The notes under the pieces are model-generated. The model was not told the DNA's origin. It was given only the letters and a program-made list of their open reading frames with translations, and did not search any database. A stretch of 64,000 nt of DNA from Rhodococcus sp. P-2 (GTDB taxonomy: Bacteria > Actinomycetota > Actinomycetes > Mycobacteriales > Mycobacteriaceae). A program made the position numbers and the translations under genes. The DNA lies in NCBI RefSeq assembly GCF_016598535.1, contig NZ_CP066779.1, forward strand, positions 3,348,001 through 3,412,000. Reading direction: 5' to 3'. The first letter of the stretch is position 1. The number at the start of each line of letters is the position of its first letter. Below, in pieces: positions 35,267-44,237 of the stretch.

Positions 35267-36751
35267 CCCTCCACCAGGGCCAGTGTCAACGCTGTCGAAA
35301 CCGTGCGCGAGTTGCAACAGGTCCAGATCGGCATGACTGCGAGCCAGAACTTGTATGCCCATTGGCAGCCCGTCAGAATTGAAGCCTGCAGGCAGGCTGA
35401 TGGCCGGCACGCCCAGAAGTGTTGCGATTGTCGCGACCTCCATCCACCGGTGGTACGACGACATTGCCCTGTCGTTTATCGATGTGGGCCAGTCTATTTC
35501 GATGTCGAATGGGAACACCTGAACACTCGGTAGCACGATGAAGTCGTACGTATCGAAGAGAGTCAGGAACGCGTTGTACATCGCGGTTCGTTTCACCGAA
35601 GCCTCGTAGACGTCCAGCGCCCCGATGGGTGGACGCCCATCCGTTCCATCGACCAGGCCCTCCACCTCGTATCGAGCTTCGGGCTTGAGCGCCGCCCGCG
35701 TGACCGGGTTGCAGTAGAGGGGGTACAGCTGAGAGCCGGCGAGCCAGTGCCGGAACGTCAGCCACAGCGGCCAGAGATCCTCATTTCCGTTGAACCCGAG
35801 CGCTTTCGGAAGACAATGTTGTGAATCCATCTCGATTCCGAGCGCTTCGAAGACCTGCAATGACGATTCACAGATCTCGAGCACTCCCGACTCCATGGGG
35901 AGATACCCGCCGAGGTCACCCATCCACACTGCCCGCGCGCCGGAAAAATCTCGCTCCAGCGTCGACGCCAGGCCTCCGTCCGAGTCGAGGGACAACGGAG
36001 TGCGCGGATCGTATCCCGACATCGTTTGTAACAACATCGAGAGATCCGTCGCGGTGCGTGCCATCGGTCCGGGAACCCCCGCCTGTTGCACGAACACATC
36101 CGGTCCCTTCGCCGGTACGCGGCCGAAGGATGGACGGAGTCCGAGAATGTTGTTCCAAGCGGCGGGATTTCGAAGTGATCCCATGAAATCACTGCCGTCC
36201 GCTACCGGGACCATGTGAAGAGCCACTGCGACGGCAGCACCACCGCTACTTCCACCCGCCGATCGGCTCGGGTCGTAGGCGTTGCCGGTTGCACCGAAGA
36301 TCTCGTTGTAGGTGTGTGAGCCCAGCCCGAATTCCGGAACGTTGGTCTTGCCGACGAAGATCGCTCCCGCGTCCCGTATGCGAGCAACGTGAATCGAATC
36401 ACTTTGCGCTGCAGGCATGTCGAATTCATCCCGAAAGAAGCCTCGAGTCGTCTTGAGACCTTTCACGTCTGCGGTGTCCTTCACCGCGTGAGGGAACCCA
36501 TGCATCCATCCCAAATCGTGGCCGTCGGCCAGGAGTTTGTCCCGCCCCTGCGCCTCCTGCACCAATTCCTGCCGTGGGCGAAGGCTGACAATGGCGTTGA
36601 CCGAAGGGTTCACCGACTCGATGTGGTCGAGATAGGCGTTCATCACCTCCTCGCATGACACTTGCCGATCATGGATTGCCACCGACAAATCGGATGCGTC
36701 AAGACGAACGATTTCGTTTCCAACGGGCGACGTGGGCTGTGAAGACGTCAA
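35252..36751 (-). CDS. Amidase signature family amidase
   Basis: 499 residues. Catalytic triad: Lys91 (FPHAVKDTADVKG), cis-Ser168 (SAGGSSGGAA), nucleophile Ser192 (SDFMGSLRNPA, where most relatives have DTGGSIR). Releases ammonia or an amine from an amide. It is the last gene of a five-gene leftward operon with a CoA-transferase and a carboxyltransferase, so its substrate is probably an amide of the acid handled there. Cytosolic. Confidence 0.9.
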   Translation of the reverse strand: MTSSQPTSPVGNEIVRLDASDLSVAIHDRQVSCEEVMNAYLDHIESVNPSVNAIVSLRPRQELVQEAQGRDKLLADGHDLGWMHGFPHAVKDTADVKGLKTTRGFFRDEFDMPAAQSDSIHVARIRDAGAIFVGKTNVPEFGLGSHTYNEIFGATGNAYDPSRSAGGSSGGAAVAVALHMVPVADGSDFMGSLRNPAAWNNILGLRPSFGRVPAKGPDVFVQQAGVPGPMARTATDLSMLLQTMSGYDPRTPLSLDSDGGLASTLERDFSGARAVWMGDLGGYLPMESGVLEICESSLQVFEALGIEMDSQHCLPKALGFNGNEDLWPLWLTFRHWLAGSQLYPLYCNPVTRAALKPEARYEVEGLVDGTDGRPPIGALDVYEASVKRTAMYNAFLTLFDTYDFIVLPSVQVFPFDIEIDWPTSINDRAMSSYHRWMEVATIATLLGVPAISLPAGFNSDGLPMGIQVLARSHADLDLLQLAHGFDSVDTGPGGGLTRM

Positions 36752-36809
36752 GTGATGCTCCTCGAGTCGGTGCTGATCAGTAGTCCAGTGAAATGGGGCG
36801 CGGGCCGGT

Positions 36810-38318
36810 TTACATCGTTACCGCCACAGCAGATTCCGCGATGTGACTGAAGTGCGTCAGGCGTCCGCTCAGGCGCTGTTCGGAAGTCTCTCTCAGTGCG
36901 GAGACCAGTGCGGCGCGTAATGTCCGGCCGACGCGTTCACAGAATTGGTCAGGTTCGTCGGCGGCATCGGGGTGCTCGGGTATCACCGCATGCACAATGC
37001 CGTCTGCCAGTAGATCCGTTGATCGAATGTTCTGCGCCGAGACCATCTCCAGCGCATGGACGATATCGCGGTAGATGATCGCACTTGCACCCTCCGGAGG
37101 TAGCGGGGACAGCCAACCGTGCTGAGCGGCGAGAATGCGGTCCGCCGGCAACAGCGCCAGTGCACCCCCACCCGCACCCTGGCCGAGGAGCAGCGATACC
37201 GTCGGCGTCCTCAGCGCCAGGAGTTCTGCCAGGCACTTCGCAATCAGAGTCGAAAGTCCGTCCTCCTCTGCTTCTTTCGACAGATCAGCGCCGGGTGTGT
37301 CGATGACCGTCACGAGCGGCAGGTCCAGCTCTCGAGCAAGGTTGATTCCCCGGCGCGCCTGACGCAGTGATGCCGGGCCGAAGGACTGATGTCCGGTCTG
37401 GGCGTGGCGATCCTGCCCGAGCAGAACGCACGAGATGTCCCCGAAGCGAACCAATGCAAGAAGCAGAGCAGGGCTATGTTGACTTTGCCCGGCTCCATTC
37501 AGGAGCAACACGTCTGAGGCCGCATGGGCAAGTAGCTCGCGAACGCCCGGCCGTCCGGAACGGCGGGAAGCAAGAACCGTTTCCCAGGAGGGTGTCGCGG
37601 GGCCACTGACATTCGAGAGCGCCAGTCCGCGCTCACCGAGTGTCGGGCGCGAGGTCAATACCCTGAGAAACACATCCAGTGTCTCCGCGAGCTTTTCAGG
37701 AGAGCGGATGGCATCCACCAGCCCGTGCGCTTCGAGGTTCTCGGCCGTTTGGACCCCCGGCGGGAACGGGATGCCGTACAGGGTTTCGTACACCCGGGGA
37801 CCGAGGAACCCGATGAGCGCCCCGGGCTCGGCGATCGTGACGTGACCGAGCGAACCCCAAGAAGCGAAAACTCCACCCATGGTGGGATTTCGGAGATACA
37901 CCAGGTAGGGCAAGTGGGCTTCCTTGTGGGCGGTCACGGCGCCGGTGATCCTGACCATCTGAAGGAACGCCGTCGTTCCTTCCTGCATCCGTGTTCCACC
38001 GGAAACCGGCAGGGCGACAAGAGGTAGCGCTTCTCTCGTCGCCCGCTCGATGGCATCGACGAGGCGTCCGCCGGCTGCTACACCGATCGACCCCGCCAGA
38101 AATCCGAACTCACAGATCAGTACCGCGACTCGGCGCCCACGTACCGTTGCGGACCCGGTCATCACGGATTCGTCCAGCCCGGTCCGTTCACGCGCCGCTG
38201 CCAGTTCGTCTGCGTACGCGCCGTGAGCCACGCTCTGACATACACTCGAATCCCACGATGCCCAAGAGTCAGGATCGAACGTGAGATCGATCATTTCGTG
38301 TGCGGTCAGACAGTTCAT
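36810..38318 (-). CDS. Fused beta/alpha carboxyltransferase (AccD3-like)
   Basis: 502-residue protein with two crotonase-like carboxyltransferase domains: a beta-like half (RVAVLICEFGFLAGSIGVAAGGRL, LPLVALPVSGGTRMQEG, GGVFASWGSLGHVTIAEPGALIGFLGPRV) and an alpha-like half (LPLVTVIDTPGADLSKEAEE, LLLGQGAGGGALALLPADR, SPLPPEGASAIIYRD). This is the layout of mycobacterial AccD3. The bacterial AccD zinc finger is missing. With no biotin carboxylase or carrier gene nearby, it could act in a biotin-independent decarboxylation like malonate decarboxylase, or borrow biotinylated subunits. The 5' end overlaps the upstream CoA-transferase by 50 bases. Confidence 0.82.
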   Translation of the reverse strand: MNCLTAHEMIDLTFDPDSWASWDSSVCQSVAHGAYADELAAARERTGLDESVMTGSATVRGRRVAVLICEFGFLAGSIGVAAGGRLVDAIERATREALPLVALPVSGGTRMQEGTTAFLQMVRITGAVTAHKEAHLPYLVYLRNPTMGGVFASWGSLGHVTIAEPGALIGFLGPRVYETLYGIPFPPGVQTAENLEAHGLVDAIRSPEKLAETLDVFLRVLTSRPTLGERGLALSNVSGPATPSWETVLASRRSGRPGVRELLAHAASDVLLLNGAGQSQHSPALLLALVRFGDISCVLLGQDRHAQTGHQSFGPASLRQARRGINLARELDLPLVTVIDTPGADLSKEAEEDGLSTLIAKCLAELLALRTPTVSLLLGQGAGGGALALLPADRILAAQHGWLSPLPPEGASAIIYRDIVHALEMVSAQNIRSTDLLADGIVHAVIPEHPDAADEPDQFCERVGRTLRAALVSALRETSEQRLSGRLTHFSHIAESAVAVTM

Positions 38319-39521
38319 TGCCTTGGTCTCCTAGCCATTTCAAGATTTCTGCGCCATCCGCGCCGAGCACCGGCGGCGGTCGATGTTCAGTGCGAGTAAC
38401 CTCGGTGCCGTCAGTGTCGAAGAACCGCAACGGTGGTCCCGGAATGGTCAGCCTCCCGAGTGTTCGATGATCGACCTCGACGAGTAGCCCCTGCGAGCGG
38501 GTCTGTTCCCACTCGTACACCTCACGCAGGTTTCGGACTCTTCCCGCCGGAACGCCGGTGGCCTCCAGCTTCGTCAACAGTTCTTCGGTCCCGTAGGCCC
38601 CGAAGACCGCTTCGACCAATTCGTTGACCTTCTCACGGTTCTCGACCCGTTCCGGGTTTGTCGCCATACCGTGTCTATCCGGTTCGATCCAGAATCCGTC
38701 GCAGAAACGTTTCCACAGGCCTTCACTGCCGACTGCGATCTGTACGGCACCGTCTGCCGTCGGAATAGGCCGTACGGACAGATCGACGGATGATGATTGC
38801 CCTGAGCCTCGCCGATCTCCCCTGCGACGGTCCATCTCGTCCCCTGAAAAGCGTGCACACCGACAACACTCGCCAGCAGGGAGGTTCGGACAACCTGTCC
38901 CCTGCCCGTCACCTCCCTCTCTCTGAGTGCTGCAAGAATTCCGAACGCTCCATGCACTCCGGCAAGGAGATCGGCGACAGGAACGCCGACACGTTGTGGG
39001 TCATCGGGTGACGAACCGGTCAGTGACATCAATCCGGCTTCGCCTTGGGCGATCTGGTCATACCCGGCGCGGCCGCCCTCAGGACCGTCATGGCCGAATC
39101 CGCTGATCGACAACACGACCAGTCCGGGATTGATCTCCGCCAACCTTTCCATCGGGAACCCCAAGCGGTCCATCACGCCGGTGCGAAAATTCTCGATCAG
39201 AACGTCGGCGCTTGCGATGATGGCTGCGAGAGTTCGACAACCGTTCTCGGACTTGAGATCCAAGGCGATTGATTCCTTGTTTCGGTTTGCCGACAGGAAG
39301 TACGTCGATTCACGTTCGCCCTGGGTGGGGTCGACGAAAGGTGGACCCCACCCACGCGTGTCGTCTCCGCCGTCAGGTATTTCGACCTTGACGACGCGCG
39401 CTCCAAGATCCCCGAGCATCATGGCCGCATGCGGACCGGCCAGTGCCCTGCTCAGATCCACGACGACTGTACCCGCCAGTGGTCCTTCGTAATTCGGTGT
39501 CACTGCTGCTTCTGCAGGCAC
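38269..39521 (-). pseudogene. CaiB/BaiF-type CoA-transferase with a frameshift
   Basis: The frame from GTG 39521 (after GAGAGGA) gives a typical N-terminal half: VVVDLSRALAGPHAAMMLGDLGA, LLSANRNK-like region, LIENFRTGVMDRLG, the catalytic-Asp region GGRAGYDQIAQGEAGLMSLTG. It shifts near 38759-38765, after CPYGLFR; the expected continuation TADGAVQIAVGSEGLWKRF runs in the next frame to 38269. One missing base in TTCCG-ACGGC explains it. Without the second half no active enzyme is made. Could be a real loss or an assembly error, since the flanking operon is intact. Confidence 0.8.
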
Positions 39522-39567
39522 TGCCAAATCCTCTCGGGTGATGGGAGACCTGCTCCGTATCGATGAG

Positions 39568-40920
39568 CTAAACACTGGAAGGGGAGAGGGATTCGGAAAC
39601 TTCGCCGGCAGCAGTGAGGTCCTTTCCTTTCGACTCGGGCAGGAAGAAGATCACGGTGGCGACCGAGATTGCCATCAGAACAATGGCGTACCAGTTGAAG
39701 ACGCCGGGAATTCCCTTGTCGGCGAAGAAGGCCTGTAGATACGGCGTCGTACCACCGAAAACTGCGACGGCGAGGGAAGTCGGTAATCCGATTCCGACCG
39801 CGCGCATGCGAGTCGGGAACATCTCGGAGAACACGGCAGGACCGATGGACACGGTGCCGGCCATGAATACCAGGGCAATTGCCATTGCCACGAACAACTG
39901 CCACGCCTGCCCCCGAATGATGGAGGTGAGCGGAAACAGCAAGGTGATCATCATGATTCCCGAGAAGATCAACACCGGGCGTCGGCCGATGCGATCCGAG
40001 ACGGTTCCCCAGACAGGCAACATGATGATGAACACGACATTGGCGGCGGCTCCCGCCCACATTGCTCCCGAAGGATCCACGCCGTGGACACTGATGGCAT
40101 ACGCCGGGGTTGCCACGGCCCACACGTAATAGTTGACCGTCGATCCCACCGTCATCGCAGCGACTCGCACGAGCAGACGACGATGTTCACGGATCTGCGA
40201 CCACAGTGAAGGCTTGGACTTCTGCGATTCCGACTTCTGTGATTTGGCAGATGATTCGAAGATCTCTGTTTCCTGCAACCGTGATCGCAAGTACAGCGCG
40301 AACAACCCGAAGACTCCGCCGAGCACGAACGGAATTCGCCAACCGTAACTGCTCATTTGGGCGTCAGTGAGTATTCCCGAGAGGACCGCCGCCAGAACTG
40401 CGCCGCAGATGATGCCGATGGTTCCGGAAAAGTAGATCAAGCTGGCCCACAAGCCGCGCTTCTCTCTCGGCGCCATTTCCGATATATACGTATTGGCCGA
40501 GGGCAACTCTCCGCCGTGAGCCAGACCCTGGATCATTCGACACGTCACCAAGACGACGGCGGCCCAAGCTCCGATCGTCTCGTGCGTTGGGGTGAGGCCG
40601 ATGATCAGACTCCCCACTGCGGCGAGCCCGACTGCGACGGTCATCGAAAACTGTCGGCCGCGGCGATCCGCGATCAAACCGAAGAGCACTCCGCCGAATG
40701 GGCGGGCGACGAACCCGACGGCGAAGACTCCAAAAGTCTTCAGCAGATCGGACATCGGGCTTCCGCTGGCAAAGAACTGTGGTGCGAAGAACACCGCAAA
40801 AAGAGCGTAGATGTTCCAGTCGAACCACTCCATGGCATTTCCGGTGCCGATTCCGAACAGAACCTTCAGGTTCTTCTTCCTCGACGAGGACTGTGTGGCT
40901 TCTTCGTGGTGATCGCTCAT
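39568..40920 (-). CDS. MFS transporter, metabolite:H+ symporter (MHS) family
   Basis: 450 residues with 12 TM helices. N-terminal LFGIGTGNAMEWFDWNIYALFAVFFAPQFF is the MHS signature (GNxxEWFDF), followed by the motif DRRGRQ between helices 2 and 3 and the RMIQGLAHGGELP helix. Members import organic acids such as citrate, 2-oxoglutarate, shikimate or betaine. It overlaps the M20 gene by 4 bases, so it likely imports the amide or N-acyl substrate of that hydrolase. Confidence 0.9.
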   Translation of the reverse strand: MSDHHEEATQSSSRKKNLKVLFGIGTGNAMEWFDWNIYALFAVFFAPQFFASGSPMSDLLKTFGVFAVGFVARPFGGVLFGLIADRRGRQFSMTVAVGLAAVGSLIIGLTPTHETIGAWAAVVLVTCRMIQGLAHGGELPSANTYISEMAPREKRGLWASLIYFSGTIGIICGAVLAAVLSGILTDAQMSSYGWRIPFVLGGVFGLFALYLRSRLQETEIFESSAKSQKSESQKSKPSLWSQIREHRRLLVRVAAMTVGSTVNYYVWAVATPAYAISVHGVDPSGAMWAGAAANVVFIIMLPVWGTVSDRIGRRPVLIFSGIMMITLLFPLTSIIRGQAWQLFVAMAIALVFMAGTVSIGPAVFSEMFPTRMRAVGIGLPTSLAVAVFGGTTPYLQAFFADKGIPGVFNWYAIVLMAISVATVIFFLPESKGKDLTAAGEVSESLSPSSV

Positions 40921-42134
40921 CGTGTACCTCCAGCGGTGACGGCCAGCTTTTCGACAGCCAGAGCCGAATAGACCGCGGCCGCATCCCCGAGCACACCCTC
41001 GAAGAACTGTGCACGCGGTGAATGGTTTGTCGGAGCAGCGATCGGATCACAGCCCGGCATTGCAGCGCCGAGACCGATGAACGCCCCCGGCACTCTGTCC
41101 AGGACATAGGAAAAATCTTCGGAACTGCTTGTCGGCCTTGGTGATTCCAGGTAGTGCTCCTCGCCGAGCAATTCACGAATCACGCCCTCACCGAATGCAA
41201 CTTCTTCCGCATTGTTGACGGTCAAGGGGAACTGGGCACGGAAATCGACGTCCACCTCTACGCCGTGCGCGGCGGCAATGCCCTCGAGTCCACGGCGGAT
41301 CACTGCGCCGAGTTGTTCCTCGTTCTCTGCCGACCAGTGACGGACGGTGGCACCGAAATGTGCGGAATCGGGGATCACGTTGTGTGCCGTGCCCGCATCC
41401 ACGACCCCCACGGTGATGACAACCGGATCGAATGCGTCGAAATCCCGTGTCACAATGACCTGCAGCGATGTGATCATCTGTGCCGCAGCCGTGATCGGGT
41501 CCTTCGCGCGGTGCGGCGACGAGCCGTGACCACCCGCGCCTCGCACCGTCACGTCGAGAGTGTGCGACGCCGACATGATCGGCCCCGGCCTGCTCACGAA
41601 GAGTCCGGCCGGGATCCCGTTGGCCATGACGTGCAGTCCGTACGCGTAGTCGGCACGCTTTCCGGATACATCCAGCACGCCCTCGTCGATCATGTTCTTG
41701 GCCCCACCCCAGCCCTCTTCACCGGGTTGGAACATGAACACGACGTCACCGGCCAAGTGATCGCGGTGATGAGAGAGCAGCCTCGCCGCGCCGACCAATG
41801 CGGTTGTGTGCAAGTCGTGTCCGCACGCATGCATGGCTCCGTTCGTAGAGGCAAAGTCCACCCCGGTGCGCTCGTCGACCGGAAGCGCATCCATGTCGGC
41901 TCGCAGCAGCACTGTCGTCGTATCGTCTGAATCCCTCGCTGTACCTCGCAGGACGGCCGTAACCGAGGTACTCGAGGTTCCGGTGGAGATCTCGAGTGGG
42001 AGTCCCTGCAGCGCTTCGAGCACCCGCTCCTGGGTTCGTGGTAGTTCGAGGCCGATCTCCGGCTCACGATGTAACTCGTGCCGCAGCGCGACGAGGTCGC
42101 CCTGCATCTCGTCTGCGTCATCTTTCAGGTTCAC
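40917..42134 (-). CDS. M20 family metallo-amidohydrolase (M20D, hippurate hydrolase-like)
   Basis: 405 residues from GTG 42134 after GAAAGG. Features in order: LRHELHREPEIGLELPRTQERV, LLRADMDALPVDE, metal ligand motif MHACGHDLHTTALVGAARLL, MFQPGEEGWGGAKNMI with the catalytic Glu pair, the dimerisation domain, and SEDFSYVLDRVPGAFIGLGA near the end. Hydrolyses N-acyl amino acids or similar amides. First gene of the leftward operon, facing the Lrp regulator. Confidence 0.9.
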   Translation of the reverse strand: MNLKDDADEMQGDLVALRHELHREPEIGLELPRTQERVLEALQGLPLEISTGTSSTSVTAVLRGTARDSDDTTTVLLRADMDALPVDERTGVDFASTNGAMHACGHDLHTTALVGAARLLSHHRDHLAGDVVFMFQPGEEGWGGAKNMIDEGVLDVSGKRADYAYGLHVMANGIPAGLFVSRPGPIMSASHTLDVTVRGAGGHGSSPHRAKDPITAAAQMITSLQVIVTRDFDAFDPVVITVGVVDAGTAHNVIPDSAHFGATVRHWSAENEEQLGAVIRRGLEGIAAAHGVEVDVDFRAQFPLTVNNAEEVAFGEGVIRELLGEEHYLESPRPTSSSEDFSYVLDRVPGAFIGLGAAMPGCDPIAAPTNHSPRAQFFEGVLGDAAAVYSALAVEKLAVTAGGTR

Positions 42135-42299
42135 AGAATGTGGCCTTTCGTTGGCAGGGGAAGACTCGCGAATTTCCGGAGACAGGCGCAGGTGCGATCT
42201 GCTGTTCTCGCAGCCCGGCACGATGTGTCGTAGGTAACGATCTAGATAGCTATGATGAAGCTTCCCTTAGGAATGATCGAGAATTCGCAGGAATTTCGC

Positions 42300-43367
42300 A
42301 TGAGTGATGAATCAATGAAGGAATTCGACATGCTCGATGCGGCGGACCAGGCAATGGTTCACGCATTGCAGATCAACCCGAGGGCAAGTTGGTCGCAGAT
42401 CGGGAAGGCTCTCGACCTCGATCCGGTGACTCTGTCCCGTCGATGGATCCGGCTGGTCGACCGCGGTGCAGCATGGATCGGGTGCAATCCTGGCCCGATC
42501 CTGGCCGCGTCCGGTCTGGGAAATCTTGCCTTCGTGGAAATCGACTGTGTCAACGGCAGCGTGAAAGCCGTGGCGCACGCGCTCAGCGAGCAACGGATGG
42601 TGACCGGAATCGAACACGTGACGGGCGCGCGCGACCTGCTGGTCACGGTGATGGTGACGGATTTGAGCGTCCTGTCGCAGTGGGCCACCGAGGAGTTGGG
42701 TGCCATTGCCGGCGTCGTATCGAGCCGCATCCAGCTCGCCGGGACGATTTACACCGGCGGCAGTCGGTGGCGGTTGCGTGCGCTGAGTTCGAGTCAGGCG
42801 GATGCTCTGGCCGCAACGCGCATCACGGTGGATCACCACGGCGCATTTCGGCCGACGGACATGGACCGACGCATCATGGTTGCACTGTCGGTGGACGGTC
42901 GAGCGTCGTACACCGAATTAGCCGAAGAATGTGGCGCCAGCGTCGACACGATTCGACGACGTGCGCGCCGCCTTTTTGCCGCTGGGATGGCCCGACCCCG
43001 CTGCGAGGTGGCGCGTCCTCTCTCCGGAAGCCAGGTGACCGTCATCCTCTGGGCCCAGGTTTCGCCGTCTCAGATCGGCCATGCTGCACTGACGATCTCG
43101 GCTATGCCCGAGGTCCGTCGATGCACGGGGGTCACTGGTCGCGACAACTTGCTGATCGTCGCGTGGGCACGGTCCGTGGACGACGCGCAGCGACTCGAAG
43201 GACGGTTGTGCGAAGCACTTCCCGGTCTCTCGATCGCAGATCGCGTGATCTCGCTGTGGACGATGAAGCTCAACGGTCACCTGCTCGACGAGCGGGGGTA
43301 CCGCGTGCGAGCGGTGCCGATCAGCCCCGGTGAGCCGGCCCGTCGCAGTGTGGAACCTTCCGCGTGA
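42300..43367 (+). CDS. Double-domain Lrp/AsnC family regulator
   Basis: 355 residues from ATG 42300 after AGGAA (an in-frame ATG at 42252 is possible). Two full Lrp units: helix-turn-helix ASWSQIGKALDLDPVTLSRRWIRL plus RAM-like domain (about 15-180), then a second helix-turn-helix ASYTELAEECGASVDTIRRRARRL and ligand domain (190-340). Such tandem forms are common in actinomycetes and act as pseudo-dimers. Divergent from the M20/MHS operon by 165 bp, so it is its probable regulator. Confidence 0.9.
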   Translation: MSDESMKEFDMLDAADQAMVHALQINPRASWSQIGKALDLDPVTLSRRWIRLVDRGAAWIGCNPGPILAASGLGNLAFVEIDCVNGSVKAVAHALSEQRMVTGIEHVTGARDLLVTVMVTDLSVLSQWATEELGAIAGVVSSRIQLAGTIYTGGSRWRLRALSSSQADALAATRITVDHHGAFRPTDMDRRIMVALSVDGRASYTELAEECGASVDTIRRRARRLFAAGMARPRCEVARPLSGSQVTVILWAQVSPSQIGHAALTISAMPEVRRCTGVTGRDNLLIVAWARSVDDAQRLEGRLCEALPGLSIADRVISLWTMKLNGHLLDERGYRVRAVPISPGEPARRSVEPSA

Positions 43368-43409
43368 AGCTCATTGCGCAGTCTTCGAAAGACCTTGGAA
43401 GCAAGACAC

Positions 43410-44042
43410 TCAACTCTTTGCGGTGCCGGACAAACCGAGTGAAGTCGGCAATATGTGATCGACCAACATGTCGACGATGCGTTCAGCTTCGTCAGGAGCG
43501 AGGAGAGTCGCGAACCGGACGGTCGAGCCCGCGATGTGATTGCACGTGAAGACAAGCTGATCGACGTCGTACTGCATCGACTCCGGCACCACGCCACGGA
43601 TAACGTCAGCGATGAGAGCACTGGTCTGACGTGTGTTCTCCACATCGATCCGAGCGAGGTCGGGGTTTGCGACGGCTGCTGACCACACCGCCGCGTACGT
43701 GGTGTCGTCGCGGAAGATCTGCCAGTAGCCGCGGACAATGGAACTGATGACTTCGCGTGCGTCTTGCACCGTCCCGGCGGGAGCGATCGATTCGATGAGA
43801 CGGGCACGCACCAGGCCTTCGTATCGCTCGAGCAGTGTCTGCACGATGGCGGCCTTTCCCGGAAAGTATCGGTAAATCGACGGGAGCCGAAGGCCTGCTG
43901 CCGATGCCAGTTCACTCATGGTCATGGCATCGATGCCGTCGCGCGCGATGAGTTCTGCCGCACAATCCAAGATGGCCTCGACGCGCGCCTTGCTGCGCTG
44001 CTGTTCCGGAAGGCGACGGGAGGGAACGGCGTCGGTCGTCAT
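43410..44042 (-). CDS. TetR family transcriptional regulator
   Basis: 210 residues from ATG 44042 after GGAGA. Helix-turn-helix: ARDGIDAMTMSELASAAGLRLPSIYRYFPGKAAIV in the first third. The C-terminal domain has no recognisable ligand motif (YWQIFRDDTTYAAVWSAAVANPDLARID). Divergent from the PLP decarboxylase gene with a palindrome between, hence its likely repressor. Confidence 0.9.
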   Translation of the reverse strand: MTTDAVPSRRLPEQQRSKARVEAILDCAAELIARDGIDAMTMSELASAAGLRLPSIYRYFPGKAAIVQTLLERYEGLVRARLIESIAPAGTVQDAREVISSIVRGYWQIFRDDTTYAAVWSAAVANPDLARIDVENTRQTSALIADVIRGVVPESMQYDVDQLVFTCNHIAGSTVRFATLLAPDEAERIVDMLVDHILPTSLGLSGTAKS

Positions 44043-44108
44043 CGTGCAATCTCCGTCATGGATACGAGAATATACGGCCTTCACCCCTTGACATGACAGA
44101 GTGTCACG

Positions 44109-44123
44109 TTCACCATATGTGAA
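44109..44123. promoter_or_regulatory. Palindrome in the TetR/PLP-decarboxylase promoter
   Basis: TTCACCATATGTGAA is a perfect inverted repeat with 5-base arms around CATAT. A TTGACA hexamer at 44088-44093 reads toward the decarboxylase gene and would place the palindrome at its -10 region. Likely TetR operator. Confidence 0.55.
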
Positions 44124-44237
44124 AGGTTCTCACGTATCGGTTCGTTTGTTCGCCGGTGCGCCGACGATCCTCTTCGATTAGTTCGGCTTGACATCGCCGA
44201 CGACCCAATCAAGTTGACACACAAGAGGAGTCAAGAC

